From Candidatus Zhuqueibacterota bacterium (GTDB lineage: Bacteria > Zhuqueibacterota > Zhuqueibacteria > Zhuqueibacterales > Geothermadaptataceae), in assembly GCA_030950365.1 (NCBI GenBank), contig JAUZRQ010000013.1:1-64000 (forward strand): a DNA stretch of 64,000 nucleotides, read 5' to 3'. Position 1 is the stretch's first letter, and each line of letters begins with the position of its first letter. Positions 8,579-17,878 of this stretch are shown here, in pieces. A program made the translations under genes and the position numbers. The notes beneath the pieces were generated by a model that was not told the DNA's origin, did no database searches, and saw nothing but the letters and a program-made list of their open reading frames with translations.

Positions 8579-9083
8579 GGGGAAGCATCACCGGTAATGG
8601 ATTATTGATTCGATCGATGATCGTTTTTTTATCACAATTCTGGGATTTTCTCACAGCGGCGCCAAATGCGCTATCAGGAATATTCGTTTGGATTTCAATG
8701 ATTGTACACTTCACTCTGCGCTTTGCCTGTCATTGCGAGGAGCCCCGCATCACGCGCGGAGTAAATTCCGCGATAAAGCAATCTCTTTGTCGATGAGCAA
8801 GAAGATCGCCACGCGGCCACTCGCGATGACGCGTCATTTCTTGATATATCCACTGCACCTTGAGGCCGATGAGTGCTTTGTCTGCTTGCCAGGGGATTGC
8901 TTCGCCCGCTGACGCGGGCTCGCAATGACGGGGCGTGCCCTGAATCATGGCCTGTCTCTGCGTCAATCATTTTCGCCTGCACACCATCGCCCTGGCCGTG
9001 TTCCTCCCGCGCTCACCCGTGGCTCGAAAAATCGCCACGACGCTTCCGGTTCAGGCCGTGGATTATGCCAACCACAAGCGCGA
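8579..9083. other. Intergenic, carries dispersed repeat copy A
   Basis: 505 bases between the radical SAM gene and the third lipoate ligase. Repeat copy A fills 8702-8933; the remainder shows no gene. Short reading frames here are by-products of the repeat. Confidence 0.6.
8702..8933. repeat. Dispersed intergenic repeat, copy A
   Basis: Begins ttgtacacttcac, then tcattgcgaggag, and ends in the palindromic segment gattgcttcgcccgctgacgcgggctcgcaatgac (8896-8933), which recurs almost unchanged at 11606-11640. Outer ends (cattgcgag and ctcgcaatg) are inverted, so the whole can fold back on itself. Confidence 0.75.
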
Positions 9084-10127
9084 TCAGGCGGGCGCGCCGG
9101 CCCCGTCGACCACCGAATCGGCGGCTTCAGCCTTGCGCCATTCGTCCGGCCGGAAGGGCAGCCCGATAAAGTCCGTTTCCCGTTCGCACAGCCGCAGGCC
9201 GCGCTCATCCAGCAACCGGGCGTCGTAAACCGTGCCGCGCTTCACCCAAAAATTGCCGGCCACCGGTCTTCCCTGATGCTGCAGCGGCGCGAAATGAATG
9301 AAATCATCCGCCGCGATTTTCAACTGCCGCAGCGGCTCGGCGATACGTCCGTTTTCCGGAGGCATGAGGTAGTCCGGCGCGGTCATTTTGTCCGCCAGCT
9401 CCTCGGCCCGGTGTCGCTCCTCCGCGCTCAGTTCGCCGTCGATCACCGGCCGGCCGAAATGGCTGCGGATGTGGCGCGCCAGCAGCCGCTCGACGTCCTC
9501 CAGCGGCAACCGCAGGCCGAGCTGCCGGAACGTGGCGATTTGTTCCTGCATGGCCTGTTTCGCCAGCTCGCGGAACCCGGGCGACGGCACATGCAGAAAC
9601 CGCACCATGGTTTCGGCATCGAAATCGGCCAGCACGTTGCCCACCACCACGCAGGCCTGGCCGAACTGGCCGCCACCGGTGCCGGCCATGCGCCGGCCAT
9701 CCACCTCGATTTCGTTGATTTTGCGCAGCGCCGCGTTCAAGCCCAGCGATTGCAGCAACGCAACCGCCGGCGAGAGCAGATGCTGAAAAATAGCATCGAA
9801 ATGCACCGGCAGACGGCGCTGATGAAACACGAATTGATAAAACAGTTGCCGGGCATCGAGATAGGTAGTGCCGCCGCCGATTTTGCGGCGGATCACTGAA
9901 AAGCCGGCCCGCTGCAGCGCCGCCACATCGAACATCTGCGCCAGATGCTGGTGATAGCCGAGACAAAAATACGGCCGGTCCGGCTGGCACAAAATCACCG
10001 TATCCGGCGAGGATTCGTCCATGCACGCCGCCACGGCATGATACACCGATTGCGTGTACCGCCAATGCGTACGGCCGAGGCGCACCAGGCGGATGGGCAT
10101 AGATGTCGTGCGATGCGTGCGAGCCAT
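9084..10127 (-). CDS. Lipoate-protein ligase family protein, catalytic Lys replaced
   Basis: A 347-residue protein of the LplA/BPL fold. The usual RRxTGGG motif appears as IRRKIGGGTTYLD (residues 79-91), and the KINDI-like segment as RKINEIEVDG. At the position of the invariant catalytic lysine (R-K in E. coli LplA, Lys133) it has R145-R146, so the lysine is an arginine. The C-terminal 100 residues resemble the LplB-type accessory domain. A GGAGG site precedes the ATG at 10127, and the gene starts 12 bases after the LipS-type gene. It could be a ligase with altered chemistry, an octanoyl/lipoyl transferase or a non-catalytic partner; two paralogues in this island keep the lysine. Confidence 0.8.
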   Translation of the reverse strand: MARTHRTTSMPIRLVRLGRTHWRYTQSVYHAVAACMDESSPDTVILCQPDRPYFCLGYHQHLAQMFDVAALQRAGFSVIRRKIGGGTTYLDARQLFYQFVFHQRRLPVHFDAIFQHLLSPAVALLQSLGLNAALRKINEIEVDGRRMAGTGGGQFGQACVVVGNVLADFDAETMVRFLHVPSPGFRELAKQAMQEQIATFRQLGLRLPLEDVERLLARHIRSHFGRPVIDGELSAEERHRAEELADKMTAPDYLMPPENGRIAEPLRQLKIAADDFIHFAPLQHQGRPVAGNFWVKRGTVYDARLLDERGLRLCERETDFIGLPFRPDEWRKAEAADSVVDGAGAPA

Positions 10128-10139
10128 GTTGCCTCCGCT

Positions 10140-11255
10140 TCAGGATATAGCCGGTTCGGAAAGCCGATTGAACACCTCGTCCAGCCGCAGCTCGCGCCGG
10201 ATGGTGACCACATCCTGCGGTTCGGGCCGGAACGGATAATCGCGGAACTCTTCGCCGGGACGGTACGAACCGTACGGCCGGTTGCACGCCAGGTTGCCCT
10301 CGCGATCCGGGCAGCCATTGGTCATGAACGGCAACCCACTGTCGATGGCCACTTCCACGGTCATTTCCGGCGCGTCGATGCCGATGAGATCGCCGGCCTC
10401 ATTGAATTCCAGCGCCTCACGCGGCAGGTCTTTTTCTTCGATGAGGTATTTCACCAGTTGGATGCGGCGCCAGCGGTGAATCGGCGCACGCGGCACATTT
10501 TGCATCACCGTGCCCGGCTCGGGATTGAACGAGAACAGGTACGCGGCGATCTGCTCGGATTTGAGCTGATAAAACAGGTCCACCAGCTCGCGGTCGGTTT
10601 CGCCCAGGCCGACGATGACGTGACAGTTGACATTCATCGGCCCGAACAGGCGGCGCGCCGTGCGGATGATGCGCCAGTGGTGCTCCCAGTCGTGCGGACC
10701 TTTGGCGCCCTTACCGCGGTTGTTGTAAAACACCTCTTCCGAGGCTGCATCCAGGCCCACACCGACGATATCCACACCGGTGGTTTGAATGTGTGCCACT
10801 TTGTCCTCGTCCAGGGTGGTGGCGCTCACCAGGGCGGAAATCGGCACCTCGGGCGCGGCCCGGTGCACCCGCCCGATCATATCGATGAGGTCATCGTAGG
10901 CGCGGTTATCCTGCACCTGCGAAATACACACCCGGCCCACGCCGCCGTTGGCTTCTTTTTCAGCGATTTTCTCGGCCACCAGATCGGTGGGATACAGCGG
11001 CCAGTTGACGCGGATAAAGGTATTTTCTTCCGGAACGCCGGGGCGTTCGCGGGCCAGGCCACAGTAAGTGCAGTTCGCCCAGCATCCCTCCGGATAGTTC
11101 TGCAACAGGTTGATGCAGCCGCAACTGCAGCCACGGAACATCTGCCCTTTTTTCAGTCCCAGCTCAATCGCCGCCGCCATGCTGATGCGGACGTAATCCG
11201 GACTGATCTGGTACACTTCCTCCTGCATCGCTGTGGGGATGGTGACTTTTGCCAT
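10140..11255 (-). CDS. LipS1/LipS2-type radical SAM lipoyl synthase subunit
   Basis: A 371-residue radical SAM protein of the biotin synthase-like group. The cluster motif is C58-x3-C62-x2-C65 (GCWANCTYCGLAR). It is preceded by C43, C45 and C47 (GCSCGC), possible ligands of a second, sacrificial cluster, since lipoyl synthesis needs a sulfur-donating cluster. Paired LipS1/LipS2 proteins insert the two sulfur atoms into octanoyl-carrier in place of LipA and accompany sHdr gene sets. The second member of the pair lies at 11795-12811. Which of the two is S1 and which is S2 I cannot decide from sequence alone. Confidence 0.85.
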   Translation of the reverse strand: MAKVTIPTAMQEEVYQISPDYVRISMAAAIELGLKKGQMFRGCSCGCINLLQNYPEGCWANCTYCGLARERPGVPEENTFIRVNWPLYPTDLVAEKIAEKEANGGVGRVCISQVQDNRAYDDLIDMIGRVHRAAPEVPISALVSATTLDEDKVAHIQTTGVDIVGVGLDAASEEVFYNNRGKGAKGPHDWEHHWRIIRTARRLFGPMNVNCHVIVGLGETDRELVDLFYQLKSEQIAAYLFSFNPEPGTVMQNVPRAPIHRWRRIQLVKYLIEEKDLPREALEFNEAGDLIGIDAPEMTVEVAIDSGLPFMTNGCPDREGNLACNRPYGSYRPGEEFRDYPFRPEPQDVVTIRRELRLDEVFNRLSEPAIS

Positions 11256-11794
11256 GAGCTACCTCGATGTTACCGGTTGATGATTTAAGGGCCATTTCCA
11301 GAGTTTGTTGGCAAAGCTGGTTTGTAACTGTTCAGCCTCCTTCCCGTCATCGCGAGGAGCGCTGCGACCCAGCGATCTTACTGGTCTATCTGCAAAGAGA
11401 TCGCCGCGCACCCCGTCTCTCAGCGGCTGTTCGCGAAGACAAGCAAGATTTCATCAAACGAAGATCGCTGAACAGTTACACTTTTTTGAATCCTTTCGCA
11501 GAGGCGCTGCGCTCGCGGAGAACGGCGCCCCGGCATTACATGCAGGGCAGGTGCCGTTAAATGCCCTGTTCGAGTTGCATTTGATTTTCTGCCTCCTGGT
11601 CGGGAGATTGCTTCGCCCGCTGACGCGGGCTCGCAATGACAGATCGCAGTCGGACGAATTCTCCATTTTCGTAATGATTCATGTATCCCAGAAATGGCGG
11701 TCAGGGACCGTCTCTTACCCAATTAAAAACCTTGAATGGTTAGAGGCCGTCCCTGACGGCCGGATACTGAGCTACAAAACGACCGACCATTCGC
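11256..11794. other. Intergenic gap inside the lipoate-assembly genes
   Basis: 539 bases separating the two LipS-type genes. It carries repeat copy B (11321-11640) and, nearer the upstream gene, an inverted repeat pairing gtcagggac (about 11700) with gtccctgac (about 11750). On the minus strand that structure lies just after the stop at 11795 and could end or slow transcription. Confidence 0.55.
11321..11640. repeat. Dispersed intergenic repeat, copy B (composite)
   Basis: Starts tttgtaactgttcagcctccttcccgtcatcgcgagg, homologous to the starts of copies A and C, and ends with the same palindromic ctgacgcgggctcgcaatgac as copy A. A 13-base inverted pair, GTAACTGTTCAGC (11324-11336) and its complement (11467-11479), bounds the left half, giving a 156-base MITE-like unit. 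Confidence 0.75.
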
Positions 11795-12811
11795 TCACCA
11801 ATTCACGCCACAACACGCGTTTACGAATTTAGGCTGCAGTTGCCGCTCACGGGCATAGGCAATCATGCCGTCGGACGGATACGCCAGCCCGTTGAACCCG
11901 GCGTCGATGGCCAGCCGGTCGATGTGCGCCTTCATACTGCCCAGCGGTTTGGCGCATCCCAGCATGATGGGCGTTTCCGGCAGCCGTTTACGAGCCAGCT
12001 CGAAAAAGCCGCCGATTTCCTCCAGCGAGGGCGGTTCCACCCCGGCAATGGGAGTCCCGGTCAGCGGCATGATGATCACCAGCACCAGAATCTTGGGCGG
12101 ATACTTGGCGATCATCTCCAGGGCGCGCCACTCGCCGAGCAAGCGGCCGAAATGTAGCCCAAGAATGATGTGCGGGATGCTGGGAAGGTTGTAGCGGTGA
12201 AACCGCTCGAGACAGGCCTCATAATCGTCCGGTTCTGCGTTCAGATGATAGATGTCGCGGATGGTATCGCGGTGGCCGATGATGTCGATCATGGCGCCGT
12301 CGATATCCACCTCGGCCAGCGCCCGGCATGTTTCCTCATCCGGCAGGCCCGGATGCACGCGGATGGTCATGCCCAGTTCCCTGCGCACGCGAATCAATTC
12401 CGGGATATGTGGCATTAGCGGCACTCTCCCCTGGCGGTCGCTGCCGCCGGAGATCAGCACGCCGCGTGCGCCGCGCTGCTTCAGTTGCCGGCACAAGTCG
12501 AATAGCCCGCCCCGATGCCCGGTCAAATCCAGCATTCCCTTGAGCACCTGCATCTGGCAATGCTCGCAATTCAGTGCGCAGGCCGTGCCGGTCAGGCTGA
12601 TGGATACAAATTCTTCAGGTCGCTGGCAGGTATATTCCGAGGTGCTATACTTCTTCAGCCCCGGCGCGTGAAATACAATCTCATCATCAAAATGCCGCCG
12701 CCTGATTTCCAGACACTCCGGATCGACCTTCACTTCGGGAATGCTCCGGTACGGCCGCTCGATTTGCACCAGCTCAGGCATGGTACCGGTCGGGGGTGAC
12801 AAAACAGCCAT
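11795..12811 (-). CDS. LipS1/LipS2-type radical SAM lipoyl synthase subunit (second)
   Basis: A 338-residue radical SAM protein with C78-x3-C82-x2-C85 (CALNCEHC). Further cysteines before the motif are at C33 and C62; a GG-type glycine turn follows (LISGGSDRQG). With the 371-residue protein at 10140-11255 it forms the expected two-protein lipoyl synthase. It overlaps the upstream lipoate ligase gene by 38 bases; the chosen ATG (12811) has GGAG ten bases ahead, whereas the inner ATG at 12781 has none. Acting on octanoylated carrier protein, the pair would complete lipoyl-LbpA in the cytoplasm. Confidence 0.85.
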   Translation of the reverse strand: MAVLSPPTGTMPELVQIERPYRSIPEVKVDPECLEIRRRHFDDEIVFHAPGLKKYSTSEYTCQRPEEFVSISLTGTACALNCEHCQMQVLKGMLDLTGHRGGLFDLCRQLKQRGARGVLISGGSDRQGRVPLMPHIPELIRVRRELGMTIRVHPGLPDEETCRALAEVDIDGAMIDIIGHRDTIRDIYHLNAEPDDYEACLERFHRYNLPSIPHIILGLHFGRLLGEWRALEMIAKYPPKILVLVIIMPLTGTPIAGVEPPSLEEIGGFFELARKRLPETPIMLGCAKPLGSMKAHIDRLAIDAGFNGLAYPSDGMIAYARERQLQPKFVNACCGVNW

Positions 12812-13898
12812 AGGGTTGCTCTCCGCTCTGATTCAGGTGATGAGCGCCATGCTCGATGGCCTGTTCGATGGCTTCACACAACGACGATAGCGAAATCAAA
12901 CTCCAGTCGTGCTGATGCTGATGATACACCCGGGAAACGGTTTTGCGCACGGCATCGGCATCGCTGCTGTGCCAGCGCAGGTGCGCCTCCAGGTCGGCGA
13001 TGGCCTGCTCGTTGGCAAAGAAATCGCCGCGGATGTAAGCCGCCTTGATGGTGCGGCCGGCCAGGCTCACGCGAACGTCCAGCAGCCCGCCGTCGGTTTT
13101 GAGCACCGCCCGGCCCTCGGCTTCCGGCACGTCAGCGGTCTGGAAAATCCATTCGGGATTCCGGTATTTGCGTTCTTCCAGCTCGCGGATGGCCTGCCGC
13201 TCGTCCGCATCGAACGTGCCGGGCGTCAATTCCAGCTCGAACGCGCGGGCAAAGCCGCGGGCCACGGCCTCGCGCACCTCATCCACGCTGATGGCGCGCC
13301 CCAGTTCGCGGTGCACGGTGGTCATGCGCTCGGCCACAGTATGAATGTGCTTGTCGGAAATTTTCTCAAACGGGGTCTTCAACACGCGTAACATGAGAGG
13401 GATATCCAGATCCACCAGCAAGGAGGCGTGAAACAGCAGGCCGCCCTGCGGATGGCGGTATAGCCCAAGACCGGCGATTTTGCGGCAATCGACTTCGAGA
13501 TCGTTTTTGCGGCGGAACACCGCCCGGATGCCGAGCGCCTCAAGCGCCAGCAGGAGCCCACGCGAGAATTGCGCCATGATTTCGCGCGCACGGCCGTACG
13601 CGGTGCGGTCACTGCGCGCCAGCATCAGCGCCACGCCGAGCTGGTCGGCGCCCATGATGATCGCGCCGCCGCCGGTGGGGCGCCGGTTGACCTCGATGCC
13701 ATGCCGACGGCAGTAATCGAGATGGATTTCATTTTCCACGGTTTGAAACCGGCCCACCAGTCCACAGTGTGAGCGGTAAGTGTACAGCCGCACGGTTTGC
13801 GGCGACAGGCCCCGGCCCACGCGGTGCGTCACGGCCTCGTCTGCCGTCAGACCGTAGGCTGCCGAAACGCCATCTTCGATAATCAGCCGCCAGGTCAT
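12774..13898 (-). CDS. Lipoate-protein ligase, LplA-type with C-terminal domain
   Basis: A 374-residue protein of the lipoate ligase fold: NRRPTGGGAIIMG (residues 71-83) is the RRxTGGG lipoyl-AMP motif and FRRKNDLEVDCRKIAG carries the catalytic lysine K140. Residues from about 255 on form the C-terminal accessory domain, so this is a full-length bipartite ligase (sLpl(AB)-like). Its ATG overlaps the stop of the upstream H-protein-like gene (ATGA), tying its translation to that carrier, which is its likely substrate. Downstream overlap with a LipS gene completes a compact carrier-ligase-synthase unit. Confidence 0.87.
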   Translation of the reverse strand: MTWRLIIEDGVSAAYGLTADEAVTHRVGRGLSPQTVRLYTYRSHCGLVGRFQTVENEIHLDYCRRHGIEVNRRPTGGGAIIMGADQLGVALMLARSDRTAYGRAREIMAQFSRGLLLALEALGIRAVFRRKNDLEVDCRKIAGLGLYRHPQGGLLFHASLLVDLDIPLMLRVLKTPFEKISDKHIHTVAERMTTVHRELGRAISVDEVREAVARGFARAFELELTPGTFDADERQAIRELEERKYRNPEWIFQTADVPEAEGRAVLKTDGGLLDVRVSLAGRTIKAAYIRGDFFANEQAIADLEAHLRWHSSDADAVRKTVSRVYHQHQHDWSLISLSSLCEAIEQAIEHGAHHLNQSGEQPYGCFVTPDRYHA

Positions 13899-14344
13899 GC
13901 GTCCAGATTTTGCTGTGCGTTCATGCGTTCCGCTTCCGCCTGCATCCAGGTCGCAATTTCGGCAGGATCGTGCACCAGGTGCCTCTGCTCGTCCTCCCAA
14001 TCCGTGCCATCCACGGCGAACAGCCAGCCCGATTCATACGGATCCTGATTGACCTTCATCGGATCCTGCAGTACGGCTTCATTCACACCGATCAGGATAC
14101 CGCTCACCGGCGCGATGATTTCCGAGGTCATTTTGGCGGCCTCCAGCGATCCGATGGCGTCGCCGCGGCGAATCGGCGTGCCCACGTCCGGAAGCTGAAT
14201 ATAGGCCAGATCACCGAACGTATCCAGCAGCAGCGCATCGATGCCGACAATGAGCCGACCGGTGGTTGTATCTTTTTTCACCCAGAAATGCGTGTCACGA
14301 TCGTAGGCGCGATCGGTGGGCGCAGAAAACGTCGAATTGGCCAT
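13895..14344 (-). CDS. GcvH-like lipoyl carrier protein (second Lbp)
   Basis: A 149-residue H-protein homologue. The lipoyl lysine is K71 in GSLEAAKMTSEIIAPVSG, followed by the hairpin GILIGVNEAVLQDP and the C-terminal GWLFAV strand. A 20-residue tail beyond the H-protein core (about 120-149) is Glu/Gln-rich. No glycine cleavage genes are in the window, while lipoate ligase and lipoyl synthase genes follow at once and Emo precedes it, so a role as sulfur carrier rather than in glycine cleavage is likely. It differs clearly from the LbpA at 23942-24412, which has ESAKWVGP around its lysine. Confidence 0.85.
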   Translation of the reverse strand: MANSTFSAPTDRAYDRDTHFWVKKDTTTGRLIVGIDALLLDTFGDLAYIQLPDVGTPIRRGDAIGSLEAAKMTSEIIAPVSGILIGVNEAVLQDPMKVNQDPYESGWLFAVDGTDWEDEQRHLVHDPAEIATWMQAEAERMNAQQNLDA

Positions 14345-14382
14345 ATATCGAATCCTCTCTAATTGTCGGTGATACGGTTTCT

Positions 14383-16548
14383 TTACGACGCCGCTTCCGC
14401 CTTCTCTGCAGGTTGCAGGTCGAGCGCTTCGGCCACGAATTCGATCAGGTCTTTGACTTCAATTCTGTCCTCATTGCCCGATGCCTTCACCGCATCGGTG
14501 TACATGGTGTAATCTTTCGGGCAACAGGTAATGAAGTACTGGATGTCGCCCAGGGACAGCGCTTCCTCGATGCGCTGCTCGCTGGTGCGTTTCTTTTCGT
14601 TCGAGGTGTCCATCCAGATGCGGCCGCCGCCAGCGCCGCAGCAGAAGGTGTTCACCCCGCAGCGCGGCATTTCGTGTAGCTCCAGCCCGATTGCCTTCAT
14701 CACCTCGCGCGGCGCGTTGATCACCCGGTTATACCGCGCCAGATAGCACGGATCGTGATAGGTGACTTTGTACCCCAGCTTTTTCTTGATGGGCAGCTTA
14801 CCACTCTGGATCAAACTTAGCAACAGGCTAGTGTAATGTTCCACGGGATATTCGACACCGAATTCGGGATATTCATTGCGCAGGGTGTTCAGCGTGTGCG
14901 GATCGGTGGTGAAGATTTTCTGAAATTTTGCCTTTTTCAAGGTGGCCATGTTGTCTTCGACCAGCATCTCGAACAAGCCTTCCTCACCCACGCGGCGCAC
15001 ATCGTTGCCAGCGGTCTTTTCAGCATCGTACAGAATGCCAAAGTCCAGTCCGGCGGCGTGCATCACCTCGGCCACTTTTTGCGAGACTTTCTGCAATCGC
15101 GGATCGAAGGAAGCGAAATCACCGACATACCACAGGTACTCGACTTTTTCCTTGCGCGCGTCTTTGATTTTGAAGGAAAGCCCCTTGGTCCATTTGGCGC
15201 GCGTCTTCGGCGATTGCCCGAAAGAATTGCCGTAATCACCAAGGCTCATCAGGGCGTTTTGCAGATTATCATCGAGCTCACCGAGATCCACCAGATGCCG
15301 ACGCATTTGGACAATGCTGGTCAGATGTTCAATGCCCACAGGACAACTTTCCACACAGGCCATACAAGTGGTGCAACTCCACAGGGTCTCCGGCCGAATC
15401 ACGTTAAGGGGGACATCAACTTTCAAGGCGTCTTCGCTGGATTTACCATTTGCCAGTGGCCATTTCGAACCTTTGAGAAATTTTTGTTTAAACCACTCTT
15501 TCGGTGTTAACACCTCATTGGCAAAGGTACGCAGGTCGAGAATTAGATCACGTGGAGATAGGGTGGTACCTGCCGCATTGGCTGGACATGCCGCATGACA
15601 ACGGCCGCATTTGGTGCAGGCATCAAAGTCGAGCAACTCTTTCCAGGTAAAATCAGTAATATAAGTATAGCCCATGGGCGGCAGGGCATTTTTCTTACCC
15701 TCGGTCGGCTCGGGCTCGGGAAGCGGGGGTAACCGACGCGCGGCCATATCATCATAAAAAATCAGATTGGCCGTATCGGTAAAGATGTGCATAACTTTGG
15801 AATAAGGAATATAGCCAATAAATACCATGACTACTACCGCATGGACCCACCACATCCATTTATGCCATGCCAAAATACTTGACACGTCCATAGACTGAAA
15901 CATACCAGCAAGCCACCACCCCACTGGGGACCAGCGCTCAAATTCTGGCATGGTTTCGGCGATACGCAAACCTTCAATTAAAAACCCTGTGACACCGATG
16001 ACAAAGAGAAGCAAGAGAAACAGCATATCATCGGTCATAAATCCGGAGCGATCATATTTGCCATTCTGGTCATCCGGACGCGAATAGTCCAATTGCGTAG
16101 GTTTGACGACATAACGCCGAATAGCCATAAGCACCAGACCGATCAGAAAAAGGACTCCCCAGATATCCAGGACAAAGGAAAAGCCCAGATAAAACGTGCC
16201 TTTCAGGATAGATACGTCAAAGAAACGCAAAATATCGTGATCGATTGCCACGATCGTCGTGCCTATAAAAAGAAACGTAAATCCCCAAAAAATCAAAAAA
16301 TGGGCGAAGCCCGCGAAAGGGTCTCGCTTGCGTACGGTGGATTGTGCGGCAATCACTGCCAGAGCACGGGTAATGCGTTTGCCAAGATGATCAAAACGAT
16401 TGACCTTGCGCCCCCGTCGATATTTTTGAAACCGACGGAAAAAGCCAAACAAAAAGATAAAACTTGCTACGGCAGCTACCGCATAAAATACCAGTTGCAT
16501 CCACAAGGGGAAATGCAAGAATATTTCACGCGTCGGCACCTGGTTCAT
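14383..16548 (-). CDS. Emo-type membrane HdrD-like Etf:quinone oxidoreductase
   Basis: A 721-residue fusion: residues 1-265 hold about five transmembrane helices of the NarI-like cytochrome b type with possible heme histidines (FAHFLIFWGF, AWHKWMWWVHAV). Then two [4Fe-4S] motifs follow, CTKCGRCHAACPA and CTTCMACVESCPV, and a pair of CCG domains. Only the second CCG is intact (NTFCCGAGGGR, preceded by DPCYLARYN); the first reads EKTAGN in place of CCG. This architecture is that of the membrane FeS oxidoreductase that takes electrons from EtfAB to menaquinone (Emo). It lies downstream of etfBA on the same strand, separated by 361 bases. In this island it would be the exit for sHdr electrons. 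Confidence 0.85.
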   Translation of the reverse strand: MNQVPTREIFLHFPLWMQLVFYAVAAVASFIFLFGFFRRFQKYRRGRKVNRFDHLGKRITRALAVIAAQSTVRKRDPFAGFAHFLIFWGFTFLFIGTTIVAIDHDILRFFDVSILKGTFYLGFSFVLDIWGVLFLIGLVLMAIRRYVVKPTQLDYSRPDDQNGKYDRSGFMTDDMLFLLLLFVIGVTGFLIEGLRIAETMPEFERWSPVGWWLAGMFQSMDVSSILAWHKWMWWVHAVVVMVFIGYIPYSKVMHIFTDTANLIFYDDMAARRLPPLPEPEPTEGKKNALPPMGYTYITDFTWKELLDFDACTKCGRCHAACPANAAGTTLSPRDLILDLRTFANEVLTPKEWFKQKFLKGSKWPLANGKSSEDALKVDVPLNVIRPETLWSCTTCMACVESCPVGIEHLTSIVQMRRHLVDLGELDDNLQNALMSLGDYGNSFGQSPKTRAKWTKGLSFKIKDARKEKVEYLWYVGDFASFDPRLQKVSQKVAEVMHAAGLDFGILYDAEKTAGNDVRRVGEEGLFEMLVEDNMATLKKAKFQKIFTTDPHTLNTLRNEYPEFGVEYPVEHYTSLLLSLIQSGKLPIKKKLGYKVTYHDPCYLARYNRVINAPREVMKAIGLELHEMPRCGVNTFCCGAGGGRIWMDTSNEKKRTSEQRIEEALSLGDIQYFITCCPKDYTMYTDAVKASGNEDRIEVKDLIEFVAEALDLQPAEKAEAAS

Positions 16549-16909
16549 GCTTTCACTCCCTCCTCAGGGTTCGCAGTACATACAGCCACCTGCAGAAAGA
16601 TTGCTAACGAGACGTGCGAGATATTTATACATTCCGGGGACAATATAGATATGCCGGGTTTCCCTAACGAACCCAGCGAACCGTATCACAGGCCTGCCTA
16701 TAAGTGATCAGGCTTTATTGAACAGACAAAATATCTGCCCAAGAATCCATTTTTATGTTCTACATCTTTTGTCACGGGAACATACTTTAAAAAGGAAAAT
16801 CGGAGTTTTGGGGCACCCGCCCGACCTCCCTTGCGCCATGAAAATCGTACCCATTCCTATTTTATATAGCGCAACTCTTTTATTTCCCAAAACTCCGATT
16901 GCTTTTGCT
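16549..16909. other. Intergenic between emo and etfA
   Basis: 361 bases with no recognised gene; it includes the long inverted repeat at 16798-16900 and presumably a promoter for the emo transcript. A perfect palindrome-like gaacc/ggttc pair occurs near 16670. Confidence 0.5.
16798..16900. repeat. 15-base perfect inverted repeat spanning 73 bases
   Basis: AATCGGAGTTTTGGG (16798-16812) is the exact reverse complement of CCCAAAACTCCGATT (16886-16900). It begins ten bases after the etfA stop. It could be the 3' stem of the etfBA mRNA or the ends of a miniature element. Confidence 0.7.
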
Positions 16910-17878
16910 TTAACCTTTCAATTTCTCGGTCAGGGCCGGCACTACATCGAACAGGTCTTCGGTCACGCCGAAATGCGCCACCTCGAAAATCGGCGCTTCC
17001 GGATCGGTATTGATGGCGATGATCAGTTCCGCATCCTTCATGCCTTCGATGTGTTCCGGCGCGCCGCTGATGCCGACGGCAAAGTACAGCTTCGGCTTCA
17101 CCTTCAGGCCGGACTTGCCCACCTGACGCGTTTTGGGCAGCCACTTGTTATCCACAATCGGCCGCGACGAGGCCAACGCACCGCCCAGCGCCTCGGCCAG
17201 TTCTTCCACCATGGGCAGATTGTCTTCGCTCTGAATGCCGCGGCCCACACTAACCAGAATGTCCTGCTGCGTGATATCCACATCGCCGCCTTCCGGCTGG
17301 ATCAGGTTCTTGAAGCGCACGCGCGTCTGATCCAATCCGTCCGGCGCGGCTACCGTTTCCACCTCTGGACTGCCATCCTGCTTGCCGGCATCCACAGCAA
17401 ATGAACCGGCAAGAACACTGACTACGGACGAGTCGCCTTCCAATACCGATTCGACATTGATCTTGCCGCCGTAGAGCTGGCTTGTGGCCACCACCTGGCC
17501 GTTATCGATTTGCACGTCTGTGGCATAGGCCACCAGCGGCAGGTTGTTTTTCACCGAAACCGCGGCCGCGAGGTCCATGCCCATGGAGGTGTTGGGAATG
17601 AGCGTCAACCGCGGCTGGTTCTGTTCCAGAATGTGCGACAGGGCCCTGGCATAGGATTCGGGATTGAAGTGTTCCAGCGCGGCATTGTCCATATACAGCA
17701 CCTTATCAGCGGCGCCGAGACTGCCGGCCTGATTCTGAATGCCCGAACCCATCAGCACCGCCACGACGTGTCCGCCGCTCTGGCCGGCCAGTTCACGCGC
17801 CTTGCCGAGCAGCTCATAGGTCACGTCGTCGATCTTGCCTTGCAGGTGTTCCGCAACTACGAATACGTCTTGGCTCAT
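16910..17878 (-). CDS. etfA: Electron transfer flavoprotein alpha subunit
   Basis: A 322-residue EtfA. The C-terminal FAD domain is clear: ALASSRPIVDNKWLP, RQVGKSG, KPKLYFAVGISGAPEHIEGM, IIAINTDPEAPIF and a terminal DLFDVVPALTEKL. There is no N-terminal ferredoxin domain, so this is the short form. Its ATG overlaps the etfB stop (ATGA). Placed between the fused hdrC-hdrB gene and emo, it probably carries electrons from the sHdr complex to the membrane. Bifurcating activity cannot be decided from what is visible. Confidence 0.95.
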   Translation of the reverse strand: MSQDVFVVAEHLQGKIDDVTYELLGKARELAGQSGGHVVAVLMGSGIQNQAGSLGAADKVLYMDNAALEHFNPESYARALSHILEQNQPRLTLIPNTSMGMDLAAAVSVKNNLPLVAYATDVQIDNGQVVATSQLYGGKINVESVLEGDSSVVSVLAGSFAVDAGKQDGSPEVETVAAPDGLDQTRVRFKNLIQPEGGDVDITQQDILVSVGRGIQSEDNLPMVEELAEALGGALASSRPIVDNKWLPKTRQVGKSGLKVKPKLYFAVGISGAPEHIEGMKDAELIIAINTDPEAPIFEVAHFGVTEDLFDVVPALTEKLKG

